Positions 36,330-48,121 of a stretch of 64,000 nt of DNA are shown here, piece by piece. The stretch comes from Diatrype stigma. Lineage: Eukaryota > Ascomycota > Sordariomycetes > Xylariales > Diatrypaceae. The position numbers were made by a program, and so were the translations under genes. The DNA lies in the NCBI GenBank assembly GCA_022225965.2, contig JAKJXP020000133.1:1-64000 (forward strand), written 5' to 3'. The first letter of the stretch is position 1. The number at the start of each line of letters is the position of its first letter. The notes beneath the pieces are model-generated. The model ran no database searches and had not been told where the DNA came from. It was given only the letters and a program-made list of their open reading frames with translations.

Positions 36330-38712
36330 TGCTGCAACCGGTGAATTTGGGGGGTGTCGATCAAAAAGGGGGGGGCGAACAACACTGAAGATCAAAATCA
36401 ACGGACTAGCGATCAGACGGATATCATATGCTCCTGATCGGGGTTAGTTAAAGCAATAAGGCCATGGCATCCTTCTGTTTGCATAAGGGCGGAGGAATTT
36501 TGACTTTTGGGAGGCAAGTCAATGTATTAAAGGGCAAACTATCTGGCTGCTGAATCACCAAGAAACCGCCCGTCGTGCTATCTATATCCTGTCAACGTCA
36601 ACACGGCAGGAGAATGGGACGGTGGTTCAAGGGCTCGGTCATCTGCGGTCAGCATAGGAGGATACTCCTCGGTGTTTTGTTCGAGGGGACCGAGATGAAA
36701 GGGCAAAAGAGAAAATGACAGCTGAAGAGAGTATGCCCGATATGCTCCGCGATCCTTCAGGTTGGGAAGCCGCTGACATCGCTGCTAGTGGGCGTCCATC
36801 CCGAACGAGATCTGGATGGTTCGGTAGCGTAGTATACATGCAAGCCACTGGCTGGGTAAATAGAGGTGGGTATGAGGCGAGTATGAGGCGAATATGTAGC
36901 AAGGCCGGGGCCGCGATGCGCCTCCAATTCTTTGCTTGACCGGCTGAGATGTTTTCTTGCAATATCATCTGAGCAGGATTGGCTCGGCTCATCACCACAC
37001 GCTACAAGATACTAATGTGGCGGCTAAGCCATGCAGGCAGTGATAAATATTGACTGGCACAAGCCCTTGACTAGGTAGCAATCATGTTCACATTCGCGAA
37101 AGCCATGACATAGCCGGGGCGTACATGGCTGCATAGCAGACATAATGGGTGAATAGTATCCACAGCTAAGCCCAAGTAACTGGTAAGTTCGTCCGGGCCG
37201 GACCTCAGAAATATGGCGCAGTCGGCTTCTCGAAATGGTCGAAATATACAAAAGTAGTCTTGGGTGACTATGCCAAGCGGTTCAGGTACTCCTTACAAGG
37301 TGCTGGCACAAACTGATCAAACTTCCCAACCTCAGCCTCGATCGATATTCAGTTGGCTTATTTCCTATAAACTCTTTTCCGTGTTAGCATCAGTATATGC
37401 CCAGATCCATCGGAATTGATATCAGCCCCGTTGATTATTCTTGCCTGGGTATTAGGAGAAGGAGAAAAGAAGTCAACGAAAAACTGGGTTAAGGGGGCAA
37501 AGGATGGGGCCTGCTTCAACACTACCAGAATGACTGTAGGCTAATGGATTACGGAGGGAACCGAAAGGCAAGATCTTGTGCAGAGAGCGAAGAGGTACTG
37601 ACTCGAGGCTCGGGACCGATGTCCACGAACCAGCTCTGCAGGGTTTCGGTACTCAAGGATCTAAACGGAAGTCCGGCGGGGGTGGCACACGGGAACCAAT
37701 CCAATGAGGTTGAATATGGGGCCGGCCGGAGTTACACATATATGTGCCCACCCAATGTTCCACCCGGAAAGCTGACATAGTCGACAGGATACACCGCACC
37801 AATCGATGAATTTCTGCATTTTGCTGCTGGATAACTACAGGTCGATATCGCGATGCACTGCGGGGAGCAAGAATGGTTTCTTTTTCTTCTTCCATTCTGA
37901 TCTACATGTTCGCTGACGGGATGTACCCCATCTGTCTTAGGTATCACCGCAAATGGCCTTGCCAGTCTGCCCTGCCAGCCGCCTATAAGGCATTTTACCT
38001 TTACAATTATTTGTGTACATAATATATCTAATATATGGTAGAACGTTAATATTGGAAGTGTACCACAATGTAATCATTGGTATTACATGCTTTTGACTCC
38101 AGTTCCTTAGCAAGTATGTACATATTGGAGAATATCTTCCCATTATCATCTTATACTCTTATCAAATACTCGCCAATATACAACTCATACTAGCTGTCAC
38201 CATCTTCCCGCTTGTATACAGCTAGATTCCAACGTCTGCATGGGTTGTCGCTCTGCTGGCTTCTTTGGTACTGGTTTATATTGTGCCACTTTAACATGTT
38301 ATATCAACGAGGTATAAGCCATGGGTAACTTAACCATCATAACACGCTACGTCAACATGGTCACCAATTATCAATTCTGTTTAATGTGATGGTGTTATCT
38401 ATTTCATTATTTGGTTCCGTTTTCATATGGCGCCGTTTGCTGGGCAAACACGACTGCCTGTGGGCTCCGCCCCTTTCATTGCCCCTTTTTGTACTTCGCT
38501 TTCTGGCAAAATGTGTGGGTACATGCGAATACGAGGACACAAAGCGAACTGCATGGGCATGATAGCATTGCCAATAGGAAGTCACCGGTCTCGAGCGACT
38601 CGATTGAGCTACCATGGATCTAGATAGCTCTAGATGGGTAGGAACTTAAGAAAACGAACACTGCCACTGTGAGACACCTCATATGGGGGTCCGGGGCTAT
38701 GTCCGGTAAACC
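36330..38712. other. 2.4-kb gene-poor region
   Basis: Lies between the P450 promoter and the 3' end of the arginyl-tRNA synthetase gene. Several open frames of 65-120 codons on both strands overlap one another, lack splice-supported extension and match no family I know. No RNA gene or repeat stands out. Base composition is intermediate and not RIP-like. Confidence 0.5.
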
Positions 38713-41179
38713 TTACATCCTGTAGCACATGACTGTCAGCTGACTAGATAGATAAGTGGTCCCATAGATCACACATAGAGAAGGCCAAAACATACCGGTT
38801 TACGGGTGTCAGGCCGACAAGCCTCATGCCATTATTCAGCACAAGCCTGGCCGTGTCATAGAGTGCAAAGCGGGCTTTCATGAGTCCAGGCTCGGAACCC
38901 ACGATCTTGAGCTGATCATAGCTCGAGCTCAGGACATGCGTCATCTTGAACAAGTAGGTCAGGACAGTGGTGGGCTCGAGGGTCTTGAGGGTGTTCTGCA
39001 CAACATCGGGCCACTGGGACAGCACCCGGACGAGGTCAGTAGCGTGCGATTCGGTCAATAGCGAAAGGTCCGCCGAGGCGATATCTTCTTCATTCAGCTG
39101 CGCCTTGCGGGTAATGGAGCAGAGTCGCGCGTGGGCGTACTGCAGATAAGGGCCCGTGTCGCCTTCGAAGGAGCACATGGTGTCTAAGTCGAACTTGTAG
39201 TTGTTGATCCTTTGATGGCGTGTTAGCAGCCAAACCAAGTAGCAGGGAAGGGGGGCAGGTGGGGGAGGGGGAAAGGTTGCGGAGGAAGATCCACACCATT
39301 GCTCACCTTTTCCCGCTCATATCTTGCACCATGACAGCGCTAATACCGATGGTATCAGCCACGGCCTCTGGGTTCTCGACCTGTTGGTACTTGTCCTCAT
39401 TCCGACGCATAAGGTCGTGCATGAAATCGCCCACGTCTCGAAGGATGTCGTCCAAGAACTTGACGGTGCCCTTACGGGTGCTCATGCCGAGGACAAGACC
39501 GAAGTTGATATGCTGGCACTTGTCTGCCAAATCCTTATGCCCCATCAACTCGACGATCTTGAAGAACTGCTTGACGTGCAGATCTTGTTGGGATGCGATA
39601 ACCTGTGAGCCAATGGGAGTCAGTCAACGCTTCCTAGGGTGTCCGGGATCGCCAAGCATCGCTCACATAGACCATCTTGTCGAACTTATACTTCTCAGCT
39701 CGGTTCAACAGCTCGCTGATGTCTCGCGTCAAGTACAGAGCCGTCCCATCCTTTTTCCGGATGATGGGCTTCTCAAGTGATTTGCCCGCCTTGCCCGGCA
39801 CGTGCTTTGTGAAGTTGACGATGAGGGCGCCATCTGATTCCTCGGCAATACCCTTCTCGAGCAGCGTAGCGGCGGCCTTGTTCATGGCTTCCTCGGGGAC
39901 CTGACTCTCGCCCGAGTACTCGTCAAACTCGATGTTCAACCGCTTGTACGTCTCCCTGTACTTGGTGATGCTGAGGCCTCGGAACTTCTGCCACCGGTCG
40001 ATGGCGGCCTGGTCCCGCTCAGTCATGCGCTTGAAATATCGGCGAGCCTGCTCGTCCAACCCTTCATCCTTCAGCTTCTGCGCCTCTTCCGTCTTGCCTT
40101 CGCTCTGCAACTTGTCAACCTGCGCCTTCTCGGCCGTGACATCCTCGTTGATTTTGACGTAAACATAAAACAGATGGTTGATGGGGTCCTTCTCGAGATC
40201 CTCGTCGTTGCCGTACTTGTCGAAGCCTAGCGATAGGAGACCGTACTGCTTTCCCCAGTCGCCGAGGTAATTGATCTTCTTAACATCCCACCCCATGCTT
40301 TCGTAGAGCTTAGCAAGAAAGCCCCCGATAATGGTACTTCGCAGGTGGCCGGCATGGAAGGGTTTGGCAATGTTGGGACTCGAGAATTCCACGATTATCC
40401 GCTTCTGGCCCTTGGAAGGGTCTGTGGGGTCTTTCAGGCCATTGGCCTTGTTCTTGCCGAACTCAGGGCCTAGCTTCCGGGCCATGGGGATGAGGGACTT
40501 GGTCAGGGGCCCGGTCTTGAAGAAGATGGGCATGAACGTGCCATTGACGGTGGGCTTCTCGACGAGCGGTGACCCAGGCCATTTCGCTAACCACTGCTCC
40601 CCCAGCTCTTGTGGCTTTCCCTTGACTCGCAGGGCCGGGATGGGCAGAACCATGTCTCCGTGGGCAAGTGTCTGGGTCCATTGCAGGTTTGGGTAGATGA
40701 TCTTGGGGTCTACGCCTGTGATCTCGTGAAGAATGGAAGTGAGCTACGACAAGCAAAGGTTAGTATTCGGTCATTTCCATAAGGCGATGGATGCTTGCAT
40801 GTGATCGGTAGATATCAACCGGGTTGATCTCCGGATAGCAGTTGGGATATTTCTCGAGCGGTGGCAGTTGGGCCAACTGCTCGGAGAGGCTGTCAATAGC
40901 CTTATCATCGGTCGCCATGGTTAGGGATCGAGCGCGGCCAGGCGTGATAGGGGCAACGGGAAGTAGTCGCGTAGTATGCTGGAACGCTGGGGATCTCGGT
41001 GTGGTTTCGATGGTCTGGTACGGAAATACTTGTCCCCGCTGTCGTAGTTGGCTGCTGAGTCTAGGAGAAAAACACTGGTGAGACTGGAATGGGCGGGGTG
41101 AACTACTCCGCAGAACTAGGGCGGGTTCTGGAAGACGAAGAGAATGAGAAGATAAGAAGCGGGTAAGTGATGGGCTCAT
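38713..41179 (-). CDS. RRS1: Arginyl-tRNA synthetase, probably dual cytosolic/mitochondrial
   Basis: Class Ia arginyl-tRNA synthetase, 724 residues from the first ATG. It charges tRNA-Arg with arginine. Exons 41,179-40,799, 40,743-39,667, 39,602-39,307, 39,209-38,796 and a 7-nt final coding exon 38,719-38,713. Intron 1 is GC-AG (CAT|GCAAGC...TACTAAC...GTAG); splicing it joins YRSH to LTSILHEITG. Motifs: HIGH box as HAGH at 257-260, KMSKS-type loop as MSTRK at 526-530, then the tRNA-binding DALR region ending GLTPVNRM. The first 87 residues are Arg/Ser-rich with no acidic residues at the start, like a mitochondrial presequence; a second ATG at 40,918 (MATDDKAID) would give a 637-residue cytosolic form close to the yeast length. 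Core gene; confident. Confidence 0.96.
40744..40798 (-). other. GC-AG intron of arginyl-tRNA synthetase
   Basis: A 55-bp intron with donor GCAAGC and acceptor GTAG. Its branch site TACTAAC is perfect. No GT donor nearby gives a continuous protein; removing this interval restores the conserved sequence DIYRSHLTSILHEITGVDP in frame. Confidence 0.85.
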
Positions 41180-42206
41180 GAATTGAGTAGGTGTCTCGGG
41201 GACTTAGAGGCGGGGAATGGCAATCAGAAGGAGATCACTGTCGCGATGTCTTGATTTTTGCTTAAGGGTAGGGTGGAGGTCTTCTTCAGCCTCTGAGTCA
41301 CAACCTTGAAGGGAGCAAGTGAGCATCGAGGGGCAGTTTAGGCCCAGGTACAGATACGGGTACGGGTGACTAAGTATGTACACACGCTACCTAGCAGGTA
41401 AAGAGTTCAGCGTTTCCGGCGCACCTAAACTGGGTAGATAGGTACTTCGTATGGCAGTACAGGACTCCGTGTAGTGGGTACCTAATTATGCACGTAGGTT
41501 CGTTGGAAAATATCTTTCGAGTACCGAATATCTAATTGGTCGCAATGTTGGTGGAAGGATTGGGAGAACGAATAAAATTTTGACGGGTCACTGAGTCTTC
41601 CTACATACAGGCACTCATAGTGATCCTCGACCCCCTAATAGCCCTTCCCAAGGCAGGGGTTAGGGGCAAGAATTGAGGTCCCCGCCATTGAACGGCCATA
41701 GGATTCTCCGATCATGGACAATTGGGCAACGCCACCAACTGCAGGTGCTCAGTGCCAATGCAAGCCGACCCCTCCCCCCACTCCTTGCCTCTGCCCCTCT
41801 GCCCCTCTCCCTCCCTAATAGGTATGGAACGTCATTCTCATTCAATATCGATTTGAGGCTTAACTATCTGATCGTGAACTTACCTAAGCCGCTGTCCCTG
41901 ACATTGACAACGAAACTGGCCTGGTTCTGACGTTGAAAGCCATCAATCTCTTACGGTGATAGTAAGATGGCGATGAGACTATTTATTTCAACGTCGACGG
42001 CATAAACTTCGTTCGCGTTTGAACAAGCGCCCTAAAAAGCATGAACTCCTTGATAGTAAGTCTGCTGTGACGGCCATGGGTAAGGTCGGCACTTTACTAA
42101 CACGATTCAACGATTTTTGTATGCCTATGCTTCAACACGGAAGTCCATGAAGCCTAGTGCCCTCTATTTTCATATCGTGTCCTATGTAGAACTGACTTAA
42201 CACCAC
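41180..42206. other. Intergenic region with pyrimidine-rich tract
   Basis: Promoter side of arginyl-tRNA synthetase and 3' side of the ferric reductase gene. It contains CCTACC/GGTA-rich stretches at 41,380-41,480 and a C/T-rich tract at 41,765-41,817. No gene seen. Confidence 0.5.
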
Positions 42207-44200
42207 TTAAAAGGAATATTCTTCAACATGTAAATGGATGCCCTGGGCGCCTGTCCCCTTATGCACCGCTCGATCATCGCTCAGCTTTGCAACTGAGTTA
42301 CGTACTTCCGCTACAAGTGATTGACCACCACAGACTACAACGCCCGTCTCGCCACCGGAAGTCTCGACTGCCTTGCGAATAAAGGCCGCTGCATCAGGCC
42401 TTGTTGTTGAGTGATGGATGTGAGATTCTTCTTTGACGTTGGAGATATGGCTTTGAGGCGAAGAGTCGCCTGGACGCAACACCGGGGCTGGCGATATCGC
42501 ATCCCTTGCATCAGTTGCGCTCTTCTCCATGTCATCTCCACAGCAGTCAATCTTCTTCCCAGCCATATCTACAAAGGCAGGCCACGTGGACTGTGGAATT
42601 GAGGTCGCTACTTTGAATGTCTCGAGCTCACCATGACCAGTCGCAGCGATGTGGATGATCACCTTGATACCAACGGCCGCTGCTGTATCCAAGGCTTCAT
42701 GGAGGCGATTGTGGTAGAACCCAACCTCTTCACCCTGCCTCGCTGCCAGGAGAAAATGAACACGATTGGTACACTTCGTCGAACTCGACTGCAATATGCT
42801 CTCCAATATAGGAAGAGTAAATGATGCGCCCGTCGACGCAGAAATGAGGACCAGAGTCTCAAAGATATCCCAGCGGGGAGGTTTTCCGTACGGCCCCGCG
42901 ACATACGCCGTCAGTGCATGTTTCTTCTCCAGCCGCTCCAGTTTCCTAGCAAATGTGTTGAGTCGTCGGGAAAACCCAGAATGAGAACGGATGACAAGTT
43001 GTACACTGTTACAAACACACGTCTCGGGCATCCGATGCGGGCATGCGATGGTGTAAGGGTGGGTCTCGAGGAGGCCAACACGGGGCAACCACAGGTACAA
43101 GTGCTGACCAGCTTTCCACTGGAAATGAACATCTTTTATTGTTAAGACGGTCATCGCTTCTCCAACCGCGCTGAGCTGTGCTTGATGGCCAAGCCTTTGG
43201 CCTCCCTCGCAGCGGGCGTTATTGGGGTTAAACTTCACATTCTGCCAGGTCAACATGTTAAACCGGAAGACGCGGTCAAAACAGATCGCTGAGATGGCAA
43301 ACCAGATATTGTATCTCGCGTAGGCGGGAATGTGGACATAAACTACCCACAGGAAAAAGACGGCCGCCAGGATATGCTGGAGGACAAAAAGCTCGTACGC
43401 CACGGTCCTAATGGGCTTGAAGGAGGTCACGACCATCCAGAGCAGTATCGCCCATCCTCCCAGACCGTAGGAGACAGTAACGGGCATCATCTTTATTTCT
43501 GCCTGGAGAAAGTCGGCAATTACCCACTCCCTCCAAAAGTGGAAACCGTGAACTGTGGCGGTGACAAACATGGTTCGTGCTACCCAGCGGTGCAGCCAGT
43601 TCAGCCTCTCGTGACTCGTGCCGGCCACCAGTCCGATGATGCTCGTCTTAGAGGCCAGTAGGTATAAGAAAGGCACCTGTGTGACGGTAACCCAGGCGTT
43701 TCGGTAACCGATCCTTTCCCAGAAAAGTCCATCTTTGTATATGGCCTCATGACTCATCATGTAGATGATGAAGACCCAGTACACGATGAGGACAAGAATA
43801 CGACCCACGGGAGGTGGCGTCATCCAGGAAAGGTACCGTGTTGGGATGTAGAGCTGCGGGTAACTGATCTCTCTCCCTACCGCCGTTAACGTGGCCCATA
43901 CCTGCATGGACCATGTAGTAGGCTTCGTTGGGTACTTCACCGATTTGGTTTTGCATGTGCGCAACCTGAGGTCAATGGTCAGTCGGGAGCAAACATGTTT
44001 GTCGAGTGAGCCGTCTGGTCTCTTCGGTCAGCGTACCTTGTCCGGTTTTGAGCAAAGTTGATGGCGCGAATTACGAGCAACAGGCCTAATGCTCCGGTGA
44101 TGACATACCAGTAGACCCGGGCGAGCTTCATGTTGGTCGGCTGGAACTCGTTGGACGGCATAGACATTCCGCCCATGTCTCCCGCATCATGATGCCCCAT
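42207..44200 (-). CDS. Ferric/cupric reductase transmembrane component (FRE family)
   Basis: A 640-residue plasma-membrane flavocytochrome that passes electrons from NADPH through FAD and two hemes to Fe(III) or Cu(II) outside the cell. Exons 44,200-44,037 and 43,965-42,207 with a 71-bp intron (GTACGC...CTCAG). Order of parts: an N-terminal His/Met-rich stretch (MGHHDAGDMGGMSM), a first membrane helix (VITGALGLLLVI), the ferric reductase domain with heme His in LHRWVARTMFVTATVHGFHF and LQHILAAVFFLWVVYVHIP, the FAD site HPYTIA (usually HPFTI), the NADPH sites GPYGKP and VVVCGGQS. The ~60 residues before the last strand form a low-complexity loop (aa about 510-575). The HHDAGDMGGMSM stretch could bind copper. 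Divergent from the BIM1-like gene 1.8 kb away. Confidence 0.94.
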
Positions 44201-46030
44201 AGTTTCCAGCGGGGTGTTGATTCATACTACACGCAATATGTGTTTCTGTAACTGTTCGCATTGGACTGGCTCCAGGGTGATTCGGAATAATGGCTGTCGT
44301 TTTTCCAGAGTAACTTGGGAGCTATTTGATGCTCGAAGGGGCTGGCCCGCAGAAGTTCTATAGGTGGACCAAAGAGTATGATCGAGATTTCATCTAAAGA
44401 GGGTGGTAAGACGGAAAATTTCAGGAAGTGGTAGGTAGGAAAAGCTAGAAAAGGCCCCGACGACAAATAGGGCAAGATGGAACTTTGGCGGTCGTGCGCT
44501 TTTGGGTTCGTGATGTCGATTATAGCAGGGAATTCGGGAGCTGAGACGGGAAAGCTGTGACGTGGAACGGGACCGAGTAATACCTAATACCTATCCCAGA
44601 ACATAGGTAGACCAGTACCACGGTTTTCAATTACTTTTTCGTATTGCCATATGTAAGTTCGGTTAAGGACAAAGAACGCGGACTTGGGCTATACCACGAT
44701 GTCAATTCGTATGTTGATTCTAAGCTGAGAACAGGAAGGGCGCTTCGAGAATAGCAAACCCTGCTCATTCGGTTTCAAGTCTCCGTGGCTTCAGCCCTGA
44801 CTTCCTTCTCTCTTGGGCGTTTACTATGAGAGCTCTCGGCAGATGCTCTTTACCTACCTAGGTAATGCTAGGGACCTGTTGTATGTATGTCACTACTAGT
44901 ATGTACTCTGTAGGCCCATCGCCTGTAATCCAGTGCCCTTGGCTCGTGCTGGTAGAACTGGTGGATATTGATAGCGGAGAAGTGGGTTGCATGAAATGTT
45001 ACAAGCCCAGATGCTCTCCAACCATGATATCCTTACCAGTTCCTTGTGAGTACCTAGGCGCTAATTTCCGCCACAATATGCTCAAATAACCTCAAGCGGC
45101 TATGGCTTGTCGTGGACGAAGCGCACCCGCGATCTCGAATGTGGGTAGCAGTAGTTCGGGGTCGGGGCACTAATAGACCCCTGTGTAGATCCAGAGATCA
45201 GGTACATAAGCAGGTAACCCCACTACAACCCTGCAACCCCGCGATCTAGAATTCCAGGGGAACCCCACCAAGATTACTTACAGGTACCGCCTGGGTGCTG
45301 GGGAACCACAAACATACACCCACCAGGCCCGAGGGGTGTGGTATAGAGGTAAAGTATTCCATCACCACGGAACTAATTCTCGTTTCCCTACGTTGTGCTC
45401 TGTCCAGTGCCTTTGCCTGCGTTGGCATATACTTATACATACCTAACTATACATAATTAGGTGTGTGCCCAGACAGCCACCCAGATATACCTAAGTACTT
45501 AAATACACAAGCAGATGTATTAAAGGGAATAACTAAGTATGTACTTGTTATCTAGCAACGAATACCACTAGACTTCACAGGTTACATACCTCGTAGTCCA
45601 AACTACCTGTACCACATGCAAGCTTCTAAGGTTCCAGGCTCCAACGTGTCTACAGGGTCTACATACATTGGTACTTCAAGGTACTATCTACCTGTATTGC
45701 AGGTTGGTAACTGCCCGAGCTCCCCTTGTTGCCCCATTACCAACCTACCTAGGTACTCTAGGAGCTCGGTATCTGGGTAAGGACTCTCTGTAAAGCTACT
45801 ATCATACATACCTTTCTCCTCATCAGCCTCCATCAACATAGCCCCATCTACATAGGTGTCCATGTAGTCTCCCATGCCGTTGGACTTCACACGTCTCACT
45901 TGTAGGAGTTTATTCTCTCCTTATATTCGAGCACCTCTCTCTGTATTCTCAACCTATCTCGGTCTGATTCTTTCGTGTCCTCCTCTTTTGCCTCCTTCAA
46001 TACGTACCACGATAGCTAGACAGCAGCATC
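44201..46030. promoter_or_regulatory. Shared upstream region of ferric reductase and BIM1-like genes
   Basis: A 1.8-kb bidirectional intergenic region. It is rich in CCTACC/TAGGTA strings and holds two of the perfect TACCTAGGTA palindromes in the window (44,855-44,864 and 45,746-45,755) plus a partial one at 45,051. The last 130 bp before the BIM1-like start are pyrimidine-rich, as often seen in fungal core promoters. Short open frames here (for example 44,865-45,089) show no family features. I could not identify a metal-response element by eye. Confidence 0.5.
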
Positions 46031-46873
46031 ATGGCCCGCCTTATATCACTCTTGGCAGTAGCCATCACTCTTACCTGCGGCGTCGTCCGTGGCCACTTCT
46101 CACTGACATACCCTTCGCCTGTGGGAGAGCTCAATGAAGATGACGAAGGTACTGGTCCCTGTGGCGGATACACACCAGACCTCCAAACCGTCAACACGAC
46201 GGACTTCCACGTTGGCGGCGATTCAATCGTGGTCAGCACGTCACATCCCCAAAGTCATTGGCTGTACCGCATCACCACCGGCAGCGCAGCGGCAGCCACC
46301 GAAAACTGGACCCAGGTTTACCCTATCGTCCTTCAGAGTGGTATCAACTCCTACTGTCAGCCTGCCATTACGATCCCAGAAGAGCTCATTGGCCAGAAGG
46401 CAATACTCAGTATCGTTGGGACGGCAACAGATGGATTGCTTTACCAGGTGCGTCCCGTTCATATATATCTACCCACCTGCTTCGTTGCTAGCCAACCTAT
46501 CTCCTTGTCTTCACCTGTACCATCGCAGTATAGAACAAGAATCTAGGGTAGCCTAATGCTCTCTATGCTCAATGTTAACATTATGTAGTGCGCTGCAGTC
46601 AAGTTCGTCTCTGGAACGGGTAGCAAAGTCGATGCCTGCACCAACAGCACTGGCGTTACCGCCTCATTCGAAAACGATTCGGAACTGGCAGGCTTAGTAG
46701 GCCAAGGCAACCCCACGGACGACGAGTCTGCGAGTAATGGTTCGGTTACTGCATCCTCAATACCGAGCGACACTCCCGGCGCGGCAGCAGCGACATATGG
46801 CCTAGTCCAAGGGTTCGGCCCTTTGATCATTGTTGGATTCATGATGGTGCTTGGGACTGGTCTGATGGTTTGA
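46031..46873 (+). CDS. BIM1-like (X325) copper-binding GPI-anchored protein
   Basis: A 233-residue secreted protein of the copper acquisition factor BIM1-like family, relatives of LPMOs that bind copper but are not thought to cut polysaccharide. Exons 46,031-46,447 and 46,589-46,873; the 141-bp intron splits the domain after GLLYQ and splicing continues with CAAVKFVSG. A signal peptide (residues 1-21) precedes His22 in RG|HFSLTYP, so cleavage would expose the N-terminal His needed for a copper His-brace. Then GPCGGY, the central GDSIVV strand and a Cys-rich core. The C-terminus is Ser/Asn/Ala-rich followed by a hydrophobic tail (LIIVGFMMVLGTGLMV), a GPI-anchor signal. In Cryptococcus, BIM1 helps copper uptake; a reductase next door fits that role. 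The exact function here is inferred. Confidence 0.92.
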
Positions 46874-48121
46874 GTGAGGCCTGAACATACCGATCAGACC
46901 TAACTCAGTGACTGCTGAGCAAGGTTGGCTTGTTGTTAACCCATAGGTGTATTGCGACTCATATCATCACATAACCGGGGATACATCACGGCTAGAATGC
47001 CTCGCGATCAGGTACAAGCCATGCTATCACACTCTGAAGTGCATATGTATATAGCTGAAGGAAACGAAATACCTATGATGCCCCTCACCGATGTTCCAAG
47101 CCCGGTCCGTCACATGGTGGTTGTCTCAGACCTGCATCATCTACACTAGTTCGGATACGAAGAGAAACAATAGTGTATACCTACAATTCTAGCTATCTCT
47201 TGGGCATAATATCGGCCATGAGGAACACTCATGACATAAGGGTGGCTACCCACTGTGCCAGTAGCCGAATACCAGTACAACTAGACCATGATATAGAGTC
47301 TGCCTCTGTATGCACAGTGGACAAACCGCCTATCACGCTAATCGTCATACATACGACTCCTAAAACGTCGCCAAGTCTCGTTACAATTTACCTTGATACC
47401 TGGTACGGTTATTTCCAATGTTCTTTTATATTTCTAACTCAACCTGCGTCTTCTTGCTAATTTCTTGAATTTCGACACGGACGGGAGATGTTGGTGAAGC
47501 TCGAGCTAGAAACAACTTTAATAATCATGACTCTTTTCCGCACGGAACGAGACTTACAGATTTCACCGCGTATTGGGGATATTTATATTCGGCTTGCGAT
47601 ACAAGACGATAGGTACGGAAATGCGAAAAGCGTGCAAGAGCAGAGACATGTCACAAGAAAATATGGTTTCTGTTCGTTTATTAAGGGTAGTTACGACTCA
47701 AATCATTCGTATGGTGGCTCCTCAAGACTGCCTCCAACCGGCATTAGTGGTAGGTAAGGCATAAGACTGAGTACGTCGAAGACGTCAAAGGCATGATTCA
47801 TCCAGGGTACATCATCTCATAAATTGTCGTTGGGTCAGCAATACGAATCATATCCATAAGACAATATATACCATGACACATACCCTTCGTCCGGAGTGAA
47901 GACTCATATCCAACCATCCATCCCTGGACAACTACACCAAGCCTTGCTATGATATCGCAAGAAATCCGAACTCCATATCCATCTAGCACCCACATCCATC
48001 ATAAAAAGCCTAATAGAATGTACCCAACTCCCTCCAACCCACTTCAGCTCTTCCCTTCTCAGAACTATGAATGGTCGATCTAGCTCCCACACAGCAGTTT
48101 AGTCGACGGTAACCATCCCGA
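46874..48121. other. Intergenic region between convergent genes
   Basis: 1.25 kb separating the 3' ends of the BIM1-like gene and the pseudokinase-protease gene. Open frames of 65-95 codons on both strands have no family features and no splice support. AT-richer than the flanking genes, as usual for 3' regions. Confidence 0.5.

Noticed and set aside
36330..38712. Overlapping open frames up to 119 codons in the 2.4-kb gap
   Set aside because: None has a recognisable motif, signal peptide or splice-supported extension.
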